This document shows, in pieces, positions 12,331 to 24,838 of a DNA stretch of 64,000 bases. How positions within the stretch are numbered: the first letter of the stretch is position 1; every line of letters starts with the position of its first letter. The stretch spans positions 1,277,935 through 1,341,934 of the forward strand of contig SCFE01000054.1 in the NCBI GenBank assembly GCA_004352715.1, written 5' to 3'. Source of the DNA: Hofstenia miamia. Its lineage: Eukaryota; Xenacoelomorpha; Acoela. Below the pieces are notes generated by a model that ran no database searches, was not told the origin of the DNA, and saw nothing but the letters and a program-made list of their open reading frames with translations. The position numbers and the translations under genes are program-made.

Positions 12331-12790
12331 GCGCCAAAAAAGATTTTATTAGGTCAAAATTTGCTTCCTCATGTCTTAAGAAATTTTGGGGTTTACCTGT
12401 CTCCAAAAATCCTCTTAACTCTGCTCGTTATTATATACAATGGTTATTCAATTAGCATAGTAATGTAATTTATGTCGATATTGATCCAATCAGAAACTCA
12501 TTGTTTGAGGGTGTAAGAATTGTTCTTACACGATAATCTACCATTATTTATACGATACATGATTTATAAAATTTGTAAACGTTCATTTAAGGAAAAGGGA
12601 TTATAGAGTGTACATATTTGCTTATGTGTAATTGCAAAATGATTTTTAGAAATGAGATAAAAGCTTAACTACAATTTTGATTTAACATTGTATGTATATT
12701 TTGAATTTTATTGAACATTAACAGATGTATAATTTTCTATGATGTAAGCCAAGAATTTCCGTGGCAAACAACAAGTATATTTTTGCTGAA
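12331..12790. other. Upstream region of the secreted-protein gene
   Basis: AT-rich, with no recognised gene. Just before 12790 the sequence aligns loosely with the first codons of the paralogue at 50.0-50.5 kb, but the paralogue's start ATG is not preserved here. Confidence 0.4.
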
Positions 12791-13222
12791 ATGGTGTCAT
12801 TATTCATGCTACTCGGAGCTGGAATTTTCAGTATTGTAAGTCAAGCTACGCATCCTCTTTATCACTATAATGTGACGTTTGCAACCTTAAAAAAAATTGG
12901 AACAATAGTTTTTGATACGATTTCAATTGAGCTCTTTGGAAATTCTGGCAGCAGCATAAAATATACTTTCAAGAGCCTTAAAGATCAGAATCATGAAGGA
13001 AATGTAACGAGCATTTATTGCATAAAAAATGCACACAATATTGGATATGTGCATTCAGCTAAGCTCTGCAAGCATGGAACTGGTTGTTTCTGGATGGTTG
13101 ACTATGTTGGTGTAAGCATAAGAACAAAGGATAAAAGAAATTTTGATGTTAATTTCAATGAAAAAAATTTTACTCTACGAAATGGTTGTGTTAACTTGAC
13201 AACAGATGTAATTAATGCCTAA
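12791..13222 (+). CDS. Small secreted protein, three-member family, possibly PLAT-like
   Basis: A single open frame of 143 residues. The first ATG in frame gives MVSLFMLLGAGIFSIVSQA, a plausible signal peptide. The mature part starts with a YNVTFATL strand followed by a G-x-I/V-x-D segment and IELFGN. By eye this resembles the first strands of a PLAT/LH2 domain, but it was not verified. Three cysteines are shared with the paralogue at 50.0-50.5 kb (in AKLCK, in the GxGC or GSSC turn, and in NGC/TGC), as is the C-terminal NFNEKNFTL...LTTDVI. A frameshifted third copy is at 36.9-37.3 kb. The open frame and the pattern of paralogue conservation argue for a real gene. The role is unknown; it is probably exported. 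Confidence 0.7.
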   Translation: MVSLFMLLGAGIFSIVSQATHPLYHYNVTFATLKKIGTIVFDTISIELFGNSGSSIKYTFKSLKDQNHEGNVTSIYCIKNAHNIGYVHSAKLCKHGTGCFWMVDYVGVSIRTKDKRNFDVNFNEKNFTLRNGCVNLTTDVINA

Positions 13223-13970
13223 CCAAAGTAAGTTTGAATATAATATTTTCAAACTAGTACAAAAGATATTCAATGAACTTTGAATTTCAACAATGATTTG
13301 TAGAGAAATTAATGCAACGTTTTAGAAGTGTGCATTTTCTAAGTTGAAAGAAATTTATTGCAAATAAGATAACAACACAAACTTATATTTTTATAAACTC
13401 AATTCGATTACTTTGTCAATACATACACATACATTATGCAACTATATATGTATGCTTAACAAAATCTTTAATAAAAAATTCAGCAAAATTTGTGCACCCG
13501 TCTATTACTTAAAATATACAGTTTTTTGTTATTTACCGGTATAAAAAAATTTCCATGCATCAAATTTTTCCAATATTTGATGCATAGTAAAATGCAAACC
13601 TATGTTAATGATATATTTCAATGTTTAAATTCAAAAAATAAGAGTACATGAGATGGTAATAATTTTATTCTTCATCTAGATGTCTGGTAAAATATTTTCG
13701 TTTCAGAAATTTTAGCATCATTTTATTTGATGATTAGCAATACTAGAACTGGTCCATGTTCTGTAAAATTATTGAGAGCATTTTCATAAAGTCCTTACAA
13801 ATAAGTCTAATCCCTAAAGAAAACTAAATTTATGTAGCACTTCATGTTGAATATAAAATTGAAATGAGTATATTTTATGAATTAAACTCTTGAAAGACTC
13901 ATGTTTGAAGATATTATAAATAGATATCAAATATTAATTATTTTTTGAAAAATGACTTTTTATCTTTCTA
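13223..13970. other. AT-rich stretch downstream of the secreted-protein gene
   Basis: No gene recognised. An AATAAAAAA about 250 bp after the stop could serve as a polyadenylation signal, but such strings are frequent in this base composition. Confidence 0.35.
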
Positions 13971-14265
13971 GAATTTATATTTTTAAAAAATGAAACAAAA
14001 ACTGAATCTTAAAGAATACCGAAGCAAAACATCTCTAAATCATTGAAAGCATTTTAATTAGATCATTTCAAACACCTCCAGGCTACATAACAAAAACGAA
14101 TAAATACATAGACCATACAAATAATTAAGATTTAGTGAAATAAAATATTATATAGTAAATTTAGAGGGAATAATTTTGTAAGTAAACTGAGGAAGGATTT
14201 GTAAGTCGAAATATATTTTGGAATGCTTTATTAAAGTGAATAACTTAATTATCTAAGTGATGCAA
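13971..14265 (+). mobile_element. Penelope-like element 3' tail
   Basis: This stretch is similar over nearly 250 bp to the 3' end of the Penelope-like relic at 33.7-33.93 kb, including AAATTTAGAGGGAAT and the terminal CTGA...GTAAGTCGAAATAT motif. Only the last coding residues and the 3' untranslated part remain. Confidence 0.6.
14187..14214 (+). ncRNA. Hammerhead-ribozyme-like core motif, degenerate
   Basis: CTGAGGA is followed by a short stem (GATTT pairing with AAGTC, loop GT) and then CGAAAT. This order, CUGANGA - stem II - GAAA, is the conserved half of hammerhead ribozymes, which are known from Penelope-like elements. The outer stems were not resolved, so self-cleavage is not claimed. 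Confidence 0.4.
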
Positions 14266-14749
14266 ATAATTTAAGTACTTAAAAGTTTTTGTAACTTTCT
14301 CAATGCTGAAGATATAGATTCACTACAATTGTATCCATGATTGCTTAGTTATCAACACAACTGAATTATGCTGTCTCATATTTTAATCTTGCTGTAAGTC
14401 ATAATTGCAGGGATTGTGAACTTACTGGATACAAGTTACGTATGTTAGATATTAAGTACAGAATTTTAGTGGTATCAACCCCCTCTCTAAGAATTGAATA
14501 TCATCAATCACTACATTGTAATAATGCCCAACCTATACATGCTTAATTCTACTGTAAATATCATTTGTATTTTTTGATGACTATATTTAATAAGTCATCA
14601 ATTCTGCAATTGTCAAAGACTTATTTAATATAGACTTTCTTATTTTTATTCTTTTTATGTTCTTGAAAATTGTCATATCAATAATATTTCTTCCTAAGCT
14701 AGTTCAATTTTACTAATTTTACTTGGTTTTAATAAATTCAACTAGAGGC
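14266..14749. other. Intergenic stretch before the hAT element
   Basis: AT-rich, no gene or repeat recognised. Confidence 0.4.
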
Positions 14750-17105
14750 GTCACGTCCAGATTTAGAAACGGGACTGAATTTCCATCCCAGTCCCGTACC
14801 GGGCAAATCTACTCTTGTCCCGGGCCTGTCTCGTCCCGTTCGGAGCTTATCACTGTTCTGTCCCAAGCCCGTATTTCACAAATCTCGTTTCGTATTTTAA
14901 AAATAATCCATTTCATTTAAAAAATACACATGAAATATTCCAGTTAGATGCTTTAACACTGCGAGTTACTACTCTATCGAGAACATAAGTTTATAATTAG
15001 TATGTATGAAATATCAAGAATCATTTTGTTTTAATTTTATGTTGTCATCTATCTTACTGTTTTGAAGAAAAAGTAGCACCATTCGAAAGTAACATGACCC
15101 TACACAAAATAAATAGAGAATGAATTATTTCCCAAATCTCGTTCTGTATTTTAAAAATAATCCATTTCATTTAAAAAATACACATGAAATATTCCAGTTA
15201 GATGCTTTAACACTGCGAGTTACTACTCTATCGAGAACATAAGTTTATAATTAGTATGTATGAAATATCAAGAATCATTTTGTTTTAATTTTATGTTGTC
15301 ATCTATCTTACTGTTTTGAAGAAAAAGTAGCACCATTCGAAAGTAACATGACCCTACACAAAATAAATAGAGAATGAATTATTTCCCAAATCTCGTTCTG
15401 TATTTTAAAAATAATCCATTTCATTTAAAAAATACACATGAAATATTCCAGTTAGATGCTTTAACACTGCGAGTTACTACTCTATCGAGAACATAAGTTT
15501 ATAATTAGTATGTATGAAATATCAAGAATCATTTTGTTTTAATTTTATGTTGTCATCTATCTTACTGTTTTGAAGAAAAAGTAGCACCATTCGAAAGTAA
15601 CATGACCCTACACAAAATAAATAGAGAATGAATTATTTCCCAAATCTCGTTCTGTATTTTAAAAATAATCCATTTCATTTAAAAAATACACATGAAATAT
15701 TCCAGTTAGATGCTTTAACACTGCGAGTTACTACTCTATCGAGAACATAAGTTTATAATTAGTATGTATGAAATATCAAGAATCATTTTGTTTTAATTTT
15801 ATGTTGTCATCTATCTTACTGTTTTGAAGAAAAAGTAGCACCATTCGAAAGTAACATGACCCTACACAAAATAAATAGAGAATGAATTATTTCCCAAATC
15901 TCGTTCTGTATTTTAAAAATAATCCATTTCATTTAAAAAATACACATGAAATATTCCAGTTAGATGCTTTAACACTGCGAGTTACTACTCTATCGAGAAC
16001 ATAAGTTTATAATTAGTATGTATGAAATATCAAGAATCATTTTGTTTTAATTTTATGTTGTCATCTATCTTACTGTTTTGAAGAAAAAGTAGCACCATTC
16101 GAAAGTAACATGACCCTACACAAAATAAATAGAGAATGAATTATTTCCCAAATCTCGTTCTGTATTTTAAAAATAATCCATTTCATTTAAAAAATACACA
16201 TGAAATATTCCAGTTAGATGCTTTAACACTGCGAGTTACTACTCTATCGAGAACATAAGTTTATAATTAGTATGTATGAAATATCAAGAATCATTTTGTT
16301 TTAATTTTATGTTGTCATCTATCTTACTGTTTTGAAGAAAAAGTAGCACCATTCGAAAGTAACATGACCCTACACAAAATAAATAGAGAATGAATTATTT
16401 CCCAAATCTCGTTCTGTATTTTAAAAATAATCCATTTCATTTAAAAAATACACATGAAATATTCCAGTTAGATGCTTTAACACTGCGAGTTACTACTCTA
16501 TCGAGAACATAAGTTTATAATTAGTATGTATGAAATATCAAGAATCATTTTGTTTTAATTTTATGTTGTCATCTATCTTACTGTTTTGAAGAAAAAGTAG
16601 CACCATTCGAAAGTAACATGACCCTACACAAAATAAATAGAGAATGAATTATTTCCCAAATAGTCCCAAAACATATCTGAATACTTGCATCATTGCGGGA
16701 ACATTTAGTACATTGTACTAAATCTGTAAAATTAATATTTACAATAAACAATTTAATTTACAATAAAATTTAAATTACAATAAACTACGGCTATATACTT
16801 TTAGTGAAGATAATCTAGACTATCTAGATGACCTATCTTGAACGAAATAATCTATTTTTGATAAAGATATTATCGACTATTAGATATTGAAAAAGCCTGT
16901 ACAGATATTTATTAATTAAGTTAATTCTTTTTAACAATTATGCTAAAGGTTTAATGGCGATAGAAGACGTACAACGTATCCCATCGAGAACGTTGAAGAT
17001 ATGGATTAACCAATTTTAACAAAATCGCATCAATTTTAATAATCTCGTCCCAGGCCCGTCCCGCCTCACGCTGGATCCCATCCCGTTTCCAACTCTGGTC
17101 ACGTC
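14750..17105. mobile_element. Non-autonomous hAT element carrying a satellite array, with target duplication
   Basis: The element proper is 14758-17097 (2340 bp). The flanking octamer GTCACGTC is repeated perfectly at 14750-14757 and 17098-17105, the 8-bp target duplication expected for hAT. The termini CAGATTTAGAAACGGGA and, inverted, CAGAGTTGGAAACGGGA match with two differences. Both ends carry clusters of GTCCCG/GGCCCGTCCCG subterminal repeats. No transposase is encoded. The centre is made of seven exact 254-bp tandem units. The combination makes this a recent insertion or one under little decay. Confidence 0.9.
14879..16656 (+). repeat. 254-bp satellite, seven units, inside the hAT element
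   Basis: Seven head-to-tail units of exactly 254 bp, phased here from CAAATCTCGTT. Unit one differs at the start (CGTTTCG instead of CGTTCTG); otherwise the copies look identical. The eighth unit breaks off after five bases into the element's unique right part. The unit contains no open frame. Confidence 0.95.
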
Positions 17106-18655
17106 TAATATGTTTGAAAATTATCATTTAGGATTAACACTTTTGTATTGTGTAAAACATGTCTTTGAAAACAGGTTTTCTTATGTACGTAGTCTTAATG
17201 AAACACTGTCATGAATTATTTTTTGAAAATGTGGAGTTCTCACTGCTGCATCTGGTATCTTTTCTGGGTAATCCCTAATGATAGAAGCATATGCCTTGAA
17301 TTTATAAGTGTCTACCCTCCAAAAAGTAATTTTTTTTAGCTGATTAAAAGGCTAATCATACATATAGATTTTAGATATTTATTTCATTGTTTGATTCAAA
17401 AACTGTGCAATTGAAATTTTTCTACAATATTTTCAAAGATGAAGTGGAGTTCTGAAAAGGACTTTTCTAATAAACCGGGTGTTACACAATGAGCTTTGTC
17501 CCGGGTTAAATGAACTATGTTGAATGCTCTTTGGATTGATACACAATGAACTGAGAGCAATTGTGTTGTGCCGGGTAGAAAAGAGTATTCAGACGAAAAT
17601 TAACTTCAAGCATTAAACACATACAGCTGCGTTTATCTTACCTTACCATTTAGATACATGTGAATGCACAGTTGCCATTTATAGAATGACCATGTATGGC
17701 AAACTAAAATTTTTACGCCATCCATAATTGCCATATTTTGAACTTGTCCTTACATTACGGCTATATTAACAATTATGTAAAATATAAGCCTATAGTAACT
17801 GTCTTATTAGCAGTTTGTAATATGCAATATATATATATGCTAAGAATACACTTAACAAATATATACATATATATAAACTTACAATAATTAGAAAGATCAT
17901 GGAAATTTCTTTCATAAATTATAAAACTTGATAAAATATTGAACAACTTACATAAATTCCTAAGATTTTGCCAAGAATTTGTCAAGTATTTAGCAAGTTT
18001 TATAAGAATAATTTGATAAGATCTCGACAAAGCTTTGATAGAAAATTAATAAATTTTGCAAGAATGCAAAAAGATTTTTCAATTATAAGAATTTTTAGTT
18101 ATAATACATTAATTTAATTATGAAATTTGATTGATTTTAGTAATTTTGAAGCAAAGTGAATCTGTCATATATGTACACATTTCTAGTAGTTATTGAGTAT
18201 TATTGCGACTACCCAACTTAATATAGCAATATCACGGTGTGACATAAAATTTAGTTGACAGATTTTTTTTCACTGATTTCAGTCAATTTTGGCACCAAAA
18301 TTATGTATTCGAATGCCATTTTACACACAAACCCACACTTTTTGAGTAACTCGTATTCAAAGTTTTTTCTGTTACATTTTTTAATATTTTATTCTGAAAA
18401 ATCAAAGCTTTATAAATATGGTGGTGGTGAAAAATTATTCTGAAGCATATGAAATATTTTTAGGAATTTAGCAATTATCAGGATTTTGGATCTTGTCACC
18501 CAAGTAATATATTCTTGGCAATTTGAAGATCAGCAGCCTTTGCCATTTGCTATTCTCATGTTTGACCTGAATCGAAAAACTGTTAGTAGCCTAACGAGTA
18601 TAAGACAACGTTATGTAAAAAGTTCTATTGTGACTAAAAGATATAAGTATAGATA
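17106..18655. other. AT-rich gene-free stretch
   Basis: No gene or element recognised. Only short frames and a small (TA)n run near 17827-17837 are present. Confidence 0.45.
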
Positions 18656-19164
18656 GTAGTGTACTATGAACCATACATGCCAGACCACGACCAATTGTGA
18701 TGACTGTTTAATAGTTCTGTTTTTAGCTGGACGGGGACCTGTAAACGTATACCTGATCAACCCATATCTCTCTTTCCAAGCTTCTAGGATAATGTGTAGG
18801 CCCCATAGAAATCAGTTTGCTTCCTTTCTCTTCTTGGGTAGGTTTTCCGTTCTTCAGCAACCTTGTTTGACGATTTATCCCCAGAGGCGAATGGTACGTC
18901 GGGGGATTGCTATTTTCATCCTGCTTCAACTGATCGTCGCAAAGAAATCGTAGTGTCTTTTGTGTAACAAATTATGGGGAAGAAGTTTCAGATGCTGCCG
19001 ATTTCTTCTTATCAATATTCCTGTATCTAGTTTAACGAAATATGATCTTGGGGTATTCGCAAACCAGATGATTGTGCCTGTTTGTCGATTTCCATTTAGA
19101 ATTAGAGCGCGATCACATATCTTTAGTGGGGGGAGGTGAGCTGATTGTTTATCGTAGTGCTTCT
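18656..19164 (-). repeat. Exact 509-bp duplicate of a Ty3/gypsy pol end (probable assembly artefact)
   Basis: These 509 bp are repeated at 24839-25347 without a difference that I can see (offset 6183). On the minus strand they encode the integrase C-terminal region, including DKQSAHLPPLKICDR and RNRQHLKLLP. The copy stops exactly at the single N at 19165, while the second copy begins exactly after the single N at 24838 and continues into the rest of pol. Confidence 0.9.
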
Positions 19165-19165
19165 N

Positions 19166-22100
19166 ATGCTTTAACACTGCGAGTTACTACTCTATCGAGA
19201 ACATAAGTTTATAATTAGTATGTATGAAATATCAAGAATCATTTTGTTTTAATTTTATGTTGTCATCTATCTTACTGTTTTGAAGAAAAAGTAGCACCAT
19301 TCGAAAGTAACATGACCCTACACAAAATAAATAGAGAATGAATTATTTCCCAAATCTCGTTCTGTATTTTAAAAATAATCCATTTCATTTAAAAAATACA
19401 CATGAAATATTCCAGTTAGATGCTTTAACACTGCGAGTTACTACTCTATCGAGAACATAAGTTTATAATTAGTATGTATGAAATATCAAGAATCATTTTG
19501 TTTTAATTTTATGTTGTCATCTATCTTACTGTTTTGAAGAAAAAGTAGCACCATTCGAAAGTAACATGACCCTACACAAAATAAATAGAGAATGAATTAT
19601 TTCCCAAATCTCGTTCTGTATTTTAAAAATAATCCATTTCATTTAAAAAATACACATGAAATATTCCAGTTAGATGCTTTAACACTGCGAGTTACTACTC
19701 TATCGAGAACATAAGTTTATAATTAGTATGTATGAAATATCAAGAATCATTTTGTTTTAATTTTATGTTGTCATCTATCTTACTGTTTTGAAGAAAAAGT
19801 AGCACCATTCGAAAGTAACATGACCCTACACAAAATAAATAGAGAATGAATTATTTCCCAAATCTCGTTCTGTATTTTAAAAATAATCCATTTCATTTAA
19901 AAAATACACATGAAATATTCCAGTTAGATGCTTTAACACTGCGAGTTACTACTCTATCGAGAACATAAGTTTATAATTAGTATGTATGAAATATCAAGAA
20001 TCATTTTGTTTTAATTTTATGTTGTCATCTATCTTACTGTTTTGAAGAAAAAGTAGCACCATTCGAAAGTAACATGACCCTACACAAAATAAATAGAGAA
20101 TGAATTATTTCCCAAATCTCGTTCTGTATTTTAAAAATAATCCATTTCATTTAAAAAATACACATGAAATATTCCAGTTAGATGCTTTAACACTGCGAGT
20201 TACTACTCTATCGAGAACATAAGTTTATAATTAGTATGTATGAAATATCAAGAATCATTTTGTTTTAATTTTATGTTGTCATCTATCTTACTGTTTTGAA
20301 GAAAAAGTAGCACCATTCGAAAGTAACATGACCCTACACAAAATAAATAGAGAATGAATTATTTCCCAAATCTCGTTCTGTATTTTAAAAATAATCCATT
20401 TCATTTAAAAAATACACATGAAATATTCCAGTTAGATGCTTTAACACTGCGAGTTACTACTCTATCGAGAACATAAGTTTATAATTAGTATGTATGAAAT
20501 ATCAAGAATCATTTTGTTTTAATTTTATGTTGTCATCTATCTTACTGTTTTGAAGAAAAAGTAGCACCATTCGAAAGTAACATGACCCTACACAAAATAA
20601 ATAGAGAATGAATTATTTCCCAAATCTCGTTCTGTATTTTAAAAATAATCCATTTCATTTAAAAAATACACATGAAATATTCCAGTTAGATGCTTTAACA
20701 CTGCGAGTTACTACTCTATCGAGAACATAAGTTTATAATTAGTATGTATGAAATATCAAGAATCATTTTGTTTTAATTTTATGTTGTCATCTATCTTACT
20801 GTTTTGAAGAAAAAGTAGCACCATTCGAAAGTAACATGACCCTACACAAAATAAATAGAGAATGAATTATTTCCCAAATCTCGTTCTGTATTTTAAAAAT
20901 AATCCATTTCATTTAAAAAATACACATGAAATATTCCAGTTAGATGCTTTAACACTGCGAGTTACTACTCTATCGAGAACATAAGTTTATAATTAGTATG
21001 TATGAAATATCAAGAATCATTTTGTTTTAATTTTATGTTGTCATCTATCTTACTGTTTTGAAGAAAAAGTAGCACCATTCGAAAGTAACATGACCCTACA
21101 CAAAATAAATAGAGAATGAATTATTTCCCAAATCTCGTTCTGTATTTTAAAAATAATCCATTTCATTTAAAAAATACACATGAAATATTCCAGTTAGATG
21201 CTTTAACACTGCGAGTTACTACTCTATCGAGAACATAAGTTTATAATTAGTATGTATGAAATATCAAGAATCATTTTGTTTTAATTTTATGTTGTCATCT
21301 ATCTTACTGTTTTGAAGAAAAAGTAGCACCATTCGAAAGTAACATGACCCTACACAAAATAAATAGAGAATGAATTATTTCCCAAATCTCGTTCTGTATT
21401 TTAAAAATAATCCATTTCATTTAAAAAATACACATGAAATATTCCAGTTAGATGCTTTAACACTGCGAGTTACTACTCTATCGAGAACATAAGTTTATAA
21501 TTAGTATGTATGAAATATCAAGAATCATTTTGTTTTAATTTTATGTTGTCATCTATCTTACTGTTTTGAAGAAAAAGTAGCACCATTCGAAAGTAACATG
21601 ACCCTACACAAAATAAATAGAGAATGAATTATTTCCCAAATCTCGTTCTGTATTTTAAAAATAATCCATTTCATTTAAAAAATACACATGAAATATTCCA
21701 GTTAGATGCTTTAACACTGCGAGTTACTACTCTATCGAGAACATAAGTTTATAATTAGTATGTATGAAATATCAAGAATCATTTTGTTTTAATTTTATGT
21801 TGTCATCTATCTTACTGTTTTGAAGAAAAAGTAGCACCATTCGAAAGTAACATGACCCTACACAAAATAAATAGAGAATGAATTATTTCCCAAATCTCGT
21901 TCTGTATTTTAAAAATAATCCATTTCATTTAAAAAATACACATGAAATATTCCAGTTAGATGCTTTAACACTGCGAGTTACTACTCTATCGAGAACATAA
22001 GTTTATAATTAGTATGTATGAAATATCAAGAATCATTTTGTTTTAATTTTATGTTGTCATCTATCTTACTGTTTTGAAGAAAAAGTAGCACCATTCGAAA

Positions 22101-24837
22101 GTAACATGACCCTACACAAAATAAATAGAGAATGAATTATTTCCCAAATCTCGTTCTGTATTTTAAAAATAATCCATTTCATTTAAAAAATACACATGAA
22201 ATATTCCAGTTAGATGCTTTAACACTGCGAGTTACTACTCTATCGAGAACATAAGTTTATAATTAGTATGTATGAAATATCAAGAATCATTTTGTTTTAA
22301 TTTTATGTTGTCATCTATCTTACTGTTTTGAAGAAAAAGTAGCACCATTCGAAAGTAACATGACCCTACACAAAATAAATAGAGAATGAATTATTTCCCA
22401 AATCTCGTTCTGTATTTTAAAAATAATCCATTTCATTTAAAAAATACACATGAAATATTCCAGTTAGATGCTTTAACACTGCGAGTTACTACTCTATCGA
22501 GAACATAAGTTTATAATTAGTATGTATGAAATATCAAGAATCATTTTGTTTTAATTTTATGTTGTCATCTATCTTACTGTTTTGAAGAAAAAGTAGCACC
22601 ATTCGAAAGTAACATGACCCTACACAAAATAAATAGAGAATGAATTATTTCCCAAATCTCGTTCTGTATTTTAAAAATAATCCATTTCATTTAAAAAATA
22701 CACATGAAATATTCCAGTTAGATGCTTTAACACTGCGAGTTACTACTCTATCGAGAACATAAGTTTATAATTAGTATGTATGAAATATCAAGAATCATTT
22801 TGTTTTAATTTTATGTTGTCATCTATCTTACTGTTTTGAAGAAAAAGTAGCACCATTCGAAAGTAACATGACCCTACACAAAATAAATAGAGAATGAATT
22901 ATTTCCCAAATCTCGTTCTGTATTTTAAAAATAATCCATTTCATTTAAAAAATACACATGAAATATTCCAGTTAGATGCTTTAACACTGCGAGTTACTAC
23001 TCTATCGAGAACATAAGTTTATAATTAGTATGTATGAAATATCAAGAATCATTTTGTTTTAATTTTATGTTGTCATCTATCTTACTGTTTTGAAGAAAAA
23101 GTAGCACCATTCGAAAGTAACATGACCCTACACAAAATAAATAGAGAATGAATTATTTCCCAAATCTCGTTCTGTATTTTAAAAATAATCCATTTCATTT
23201 AAAAAATACACATGAAATATTCCAGTTAGATGCTTTAACACTGCGAGTTACTACTCTATCGAGAACATAAGTTTATAATTAGTATGTATGAAATATCAAG
23301 AATCATTTTGTTTTAATTTTATGTTGTCATCTATCTTACTGTTTTGAAGAAAAAGTAGCACCATTCGAAAGTAACATGACCCTACACAAAATAAATAGAG
23401 AATGAATTATTTCCCAAATCTCGTTCTGTATTTTAAAAATAATCCATTTCATTTAAAAAATACACATGAAATATTCCAGTTAGATGCTTTAACACTGCGA
23501 GTTACTACTCTATCGAGAACATAAGTTTATAATTAGTATGTATGAAATATCAAGAATCATTTTGTTTTAATTTTATGTTGTCATCTATCTTACTGTTTTG
23601 AAGAAAAAGTAGCACCATTCGAAAGTAACATGACCCTACACAAAATAAATAGAGAATGAATTATTTCCCAAATCTCGTTCTGTATTTTAAAAATAATCCA
23701 TTTCATTTAAAAAATACACATGAAATATTCCAGTTAGATGCTTTAACACTGCGAGTTACTACTCTATCGAGAACATAAGTTTATAATTAGTATGTATGAA
23801 ATATCAAGAATCATTTTGTTTTAATTTTATGTTGTCATCTATCTTACTGTTTTGAAGAAAAAGTAGCACCATTCGAAAGTAACATGACCCTACACAAAAT
23901 AAATAGAGAATGAATTATTTCCCAAATCTCGTTCTGTATTTTAAAAATAATCCATTTCATTTAAAAAATACACATGAAATATTCCAGTTAGATGCTTTAA
24001 CACTGCGAGTTACTACTCTATCGAGAACATAAGTTTATAATTAGTATGTATGAAATATCAAGAATCATTTTGTTTTAATTTTATGTTGTCATCTATCTTA
24101 CTGTTTTGAAGAAAAAGTAGCACCATTCGAAAGTAACATGACCCTACACAAAATAAATAGAGAATGAATTATTTCCCAAATCTCGTTCTGTATTTTAAAA
24201 ATAATCCATTTCATTTAAAAAATACACATGAAATATTCCAGTTAGATGCTTTAACACTGCGAGTTACTACTCTATCGAGAACATAAGTTTATAATTAGTA
24301 TGTATGAAATATCAAGAATCATTTTGTTTTAATTTTATGTTGTCATCTATCTTACTGTTTTGAAGAAAAAGTAGCACCATTCGAAAGTAACATGACCCTA
24401 CACAAAATAAATAGAGAATGAATTATTTCCCAAATCTCGTTCTGTATTTTAAAAATAATCCATTTCATTTAAAAAATACACATGAAATATTCCAGTTAGA
24501 TGCTTTAACACTGCGAGTTACTACTCTATCGAGAACATAAGTTTATAATTAGTATGTATGAAATATCAAGAATCATTTTGTTTTAATTTTATGTTGTCAT
24601 CTATCTTACTGTTTTGAAGAAAAAGTAGCACCATTCGAAAGTAACATGACCCTACACAAAATAAATAGAGAATGAATTATTTCCCAAATCTCGTTCTGTA
24701 TTTTAAAAATAATCCATTTCATTTAAAAAATACACATGAAATATTCCAGTTAGATGCTTTAACACTGCGAGTTACTACTCTATCGAGAACATAAGTTTAT
24801 AATTAGTATGTATGAAATATCAAGAATCATTTTGTTT
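19166..24837 (+). repeat. 254-bp satellite, 22.3 units, between single-N joins
   Basis: Twenty-two whole units plus 84 bp of the same 254-bp satellite as in the hAT element at 14.8-17.1 kb. All units have the same length, and no variant is visible. The block starts and ends in mid-unit at single Ns and has no unique flank of its own, so it was placed here by the assembler between two copies of the same 509-bp sequence. Confidence 0.95.
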
Positions 24838-24838
24838 N

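Noticed and set aside
18666-18953. 95-residue plus-strand frame, repeated at 24849-25136
   Set aside because: It is the antisense of the gypsy pol C-terminal region. The minus-strand frame carries the recognisable integrase motifs.
19166-24837. Regular repeats that might suggest a CRISPR array
   Set aside because: The whole 254-bp period is repeated without variable spacers, in eukaryotic-type DNA with transposons. It is a satellite.
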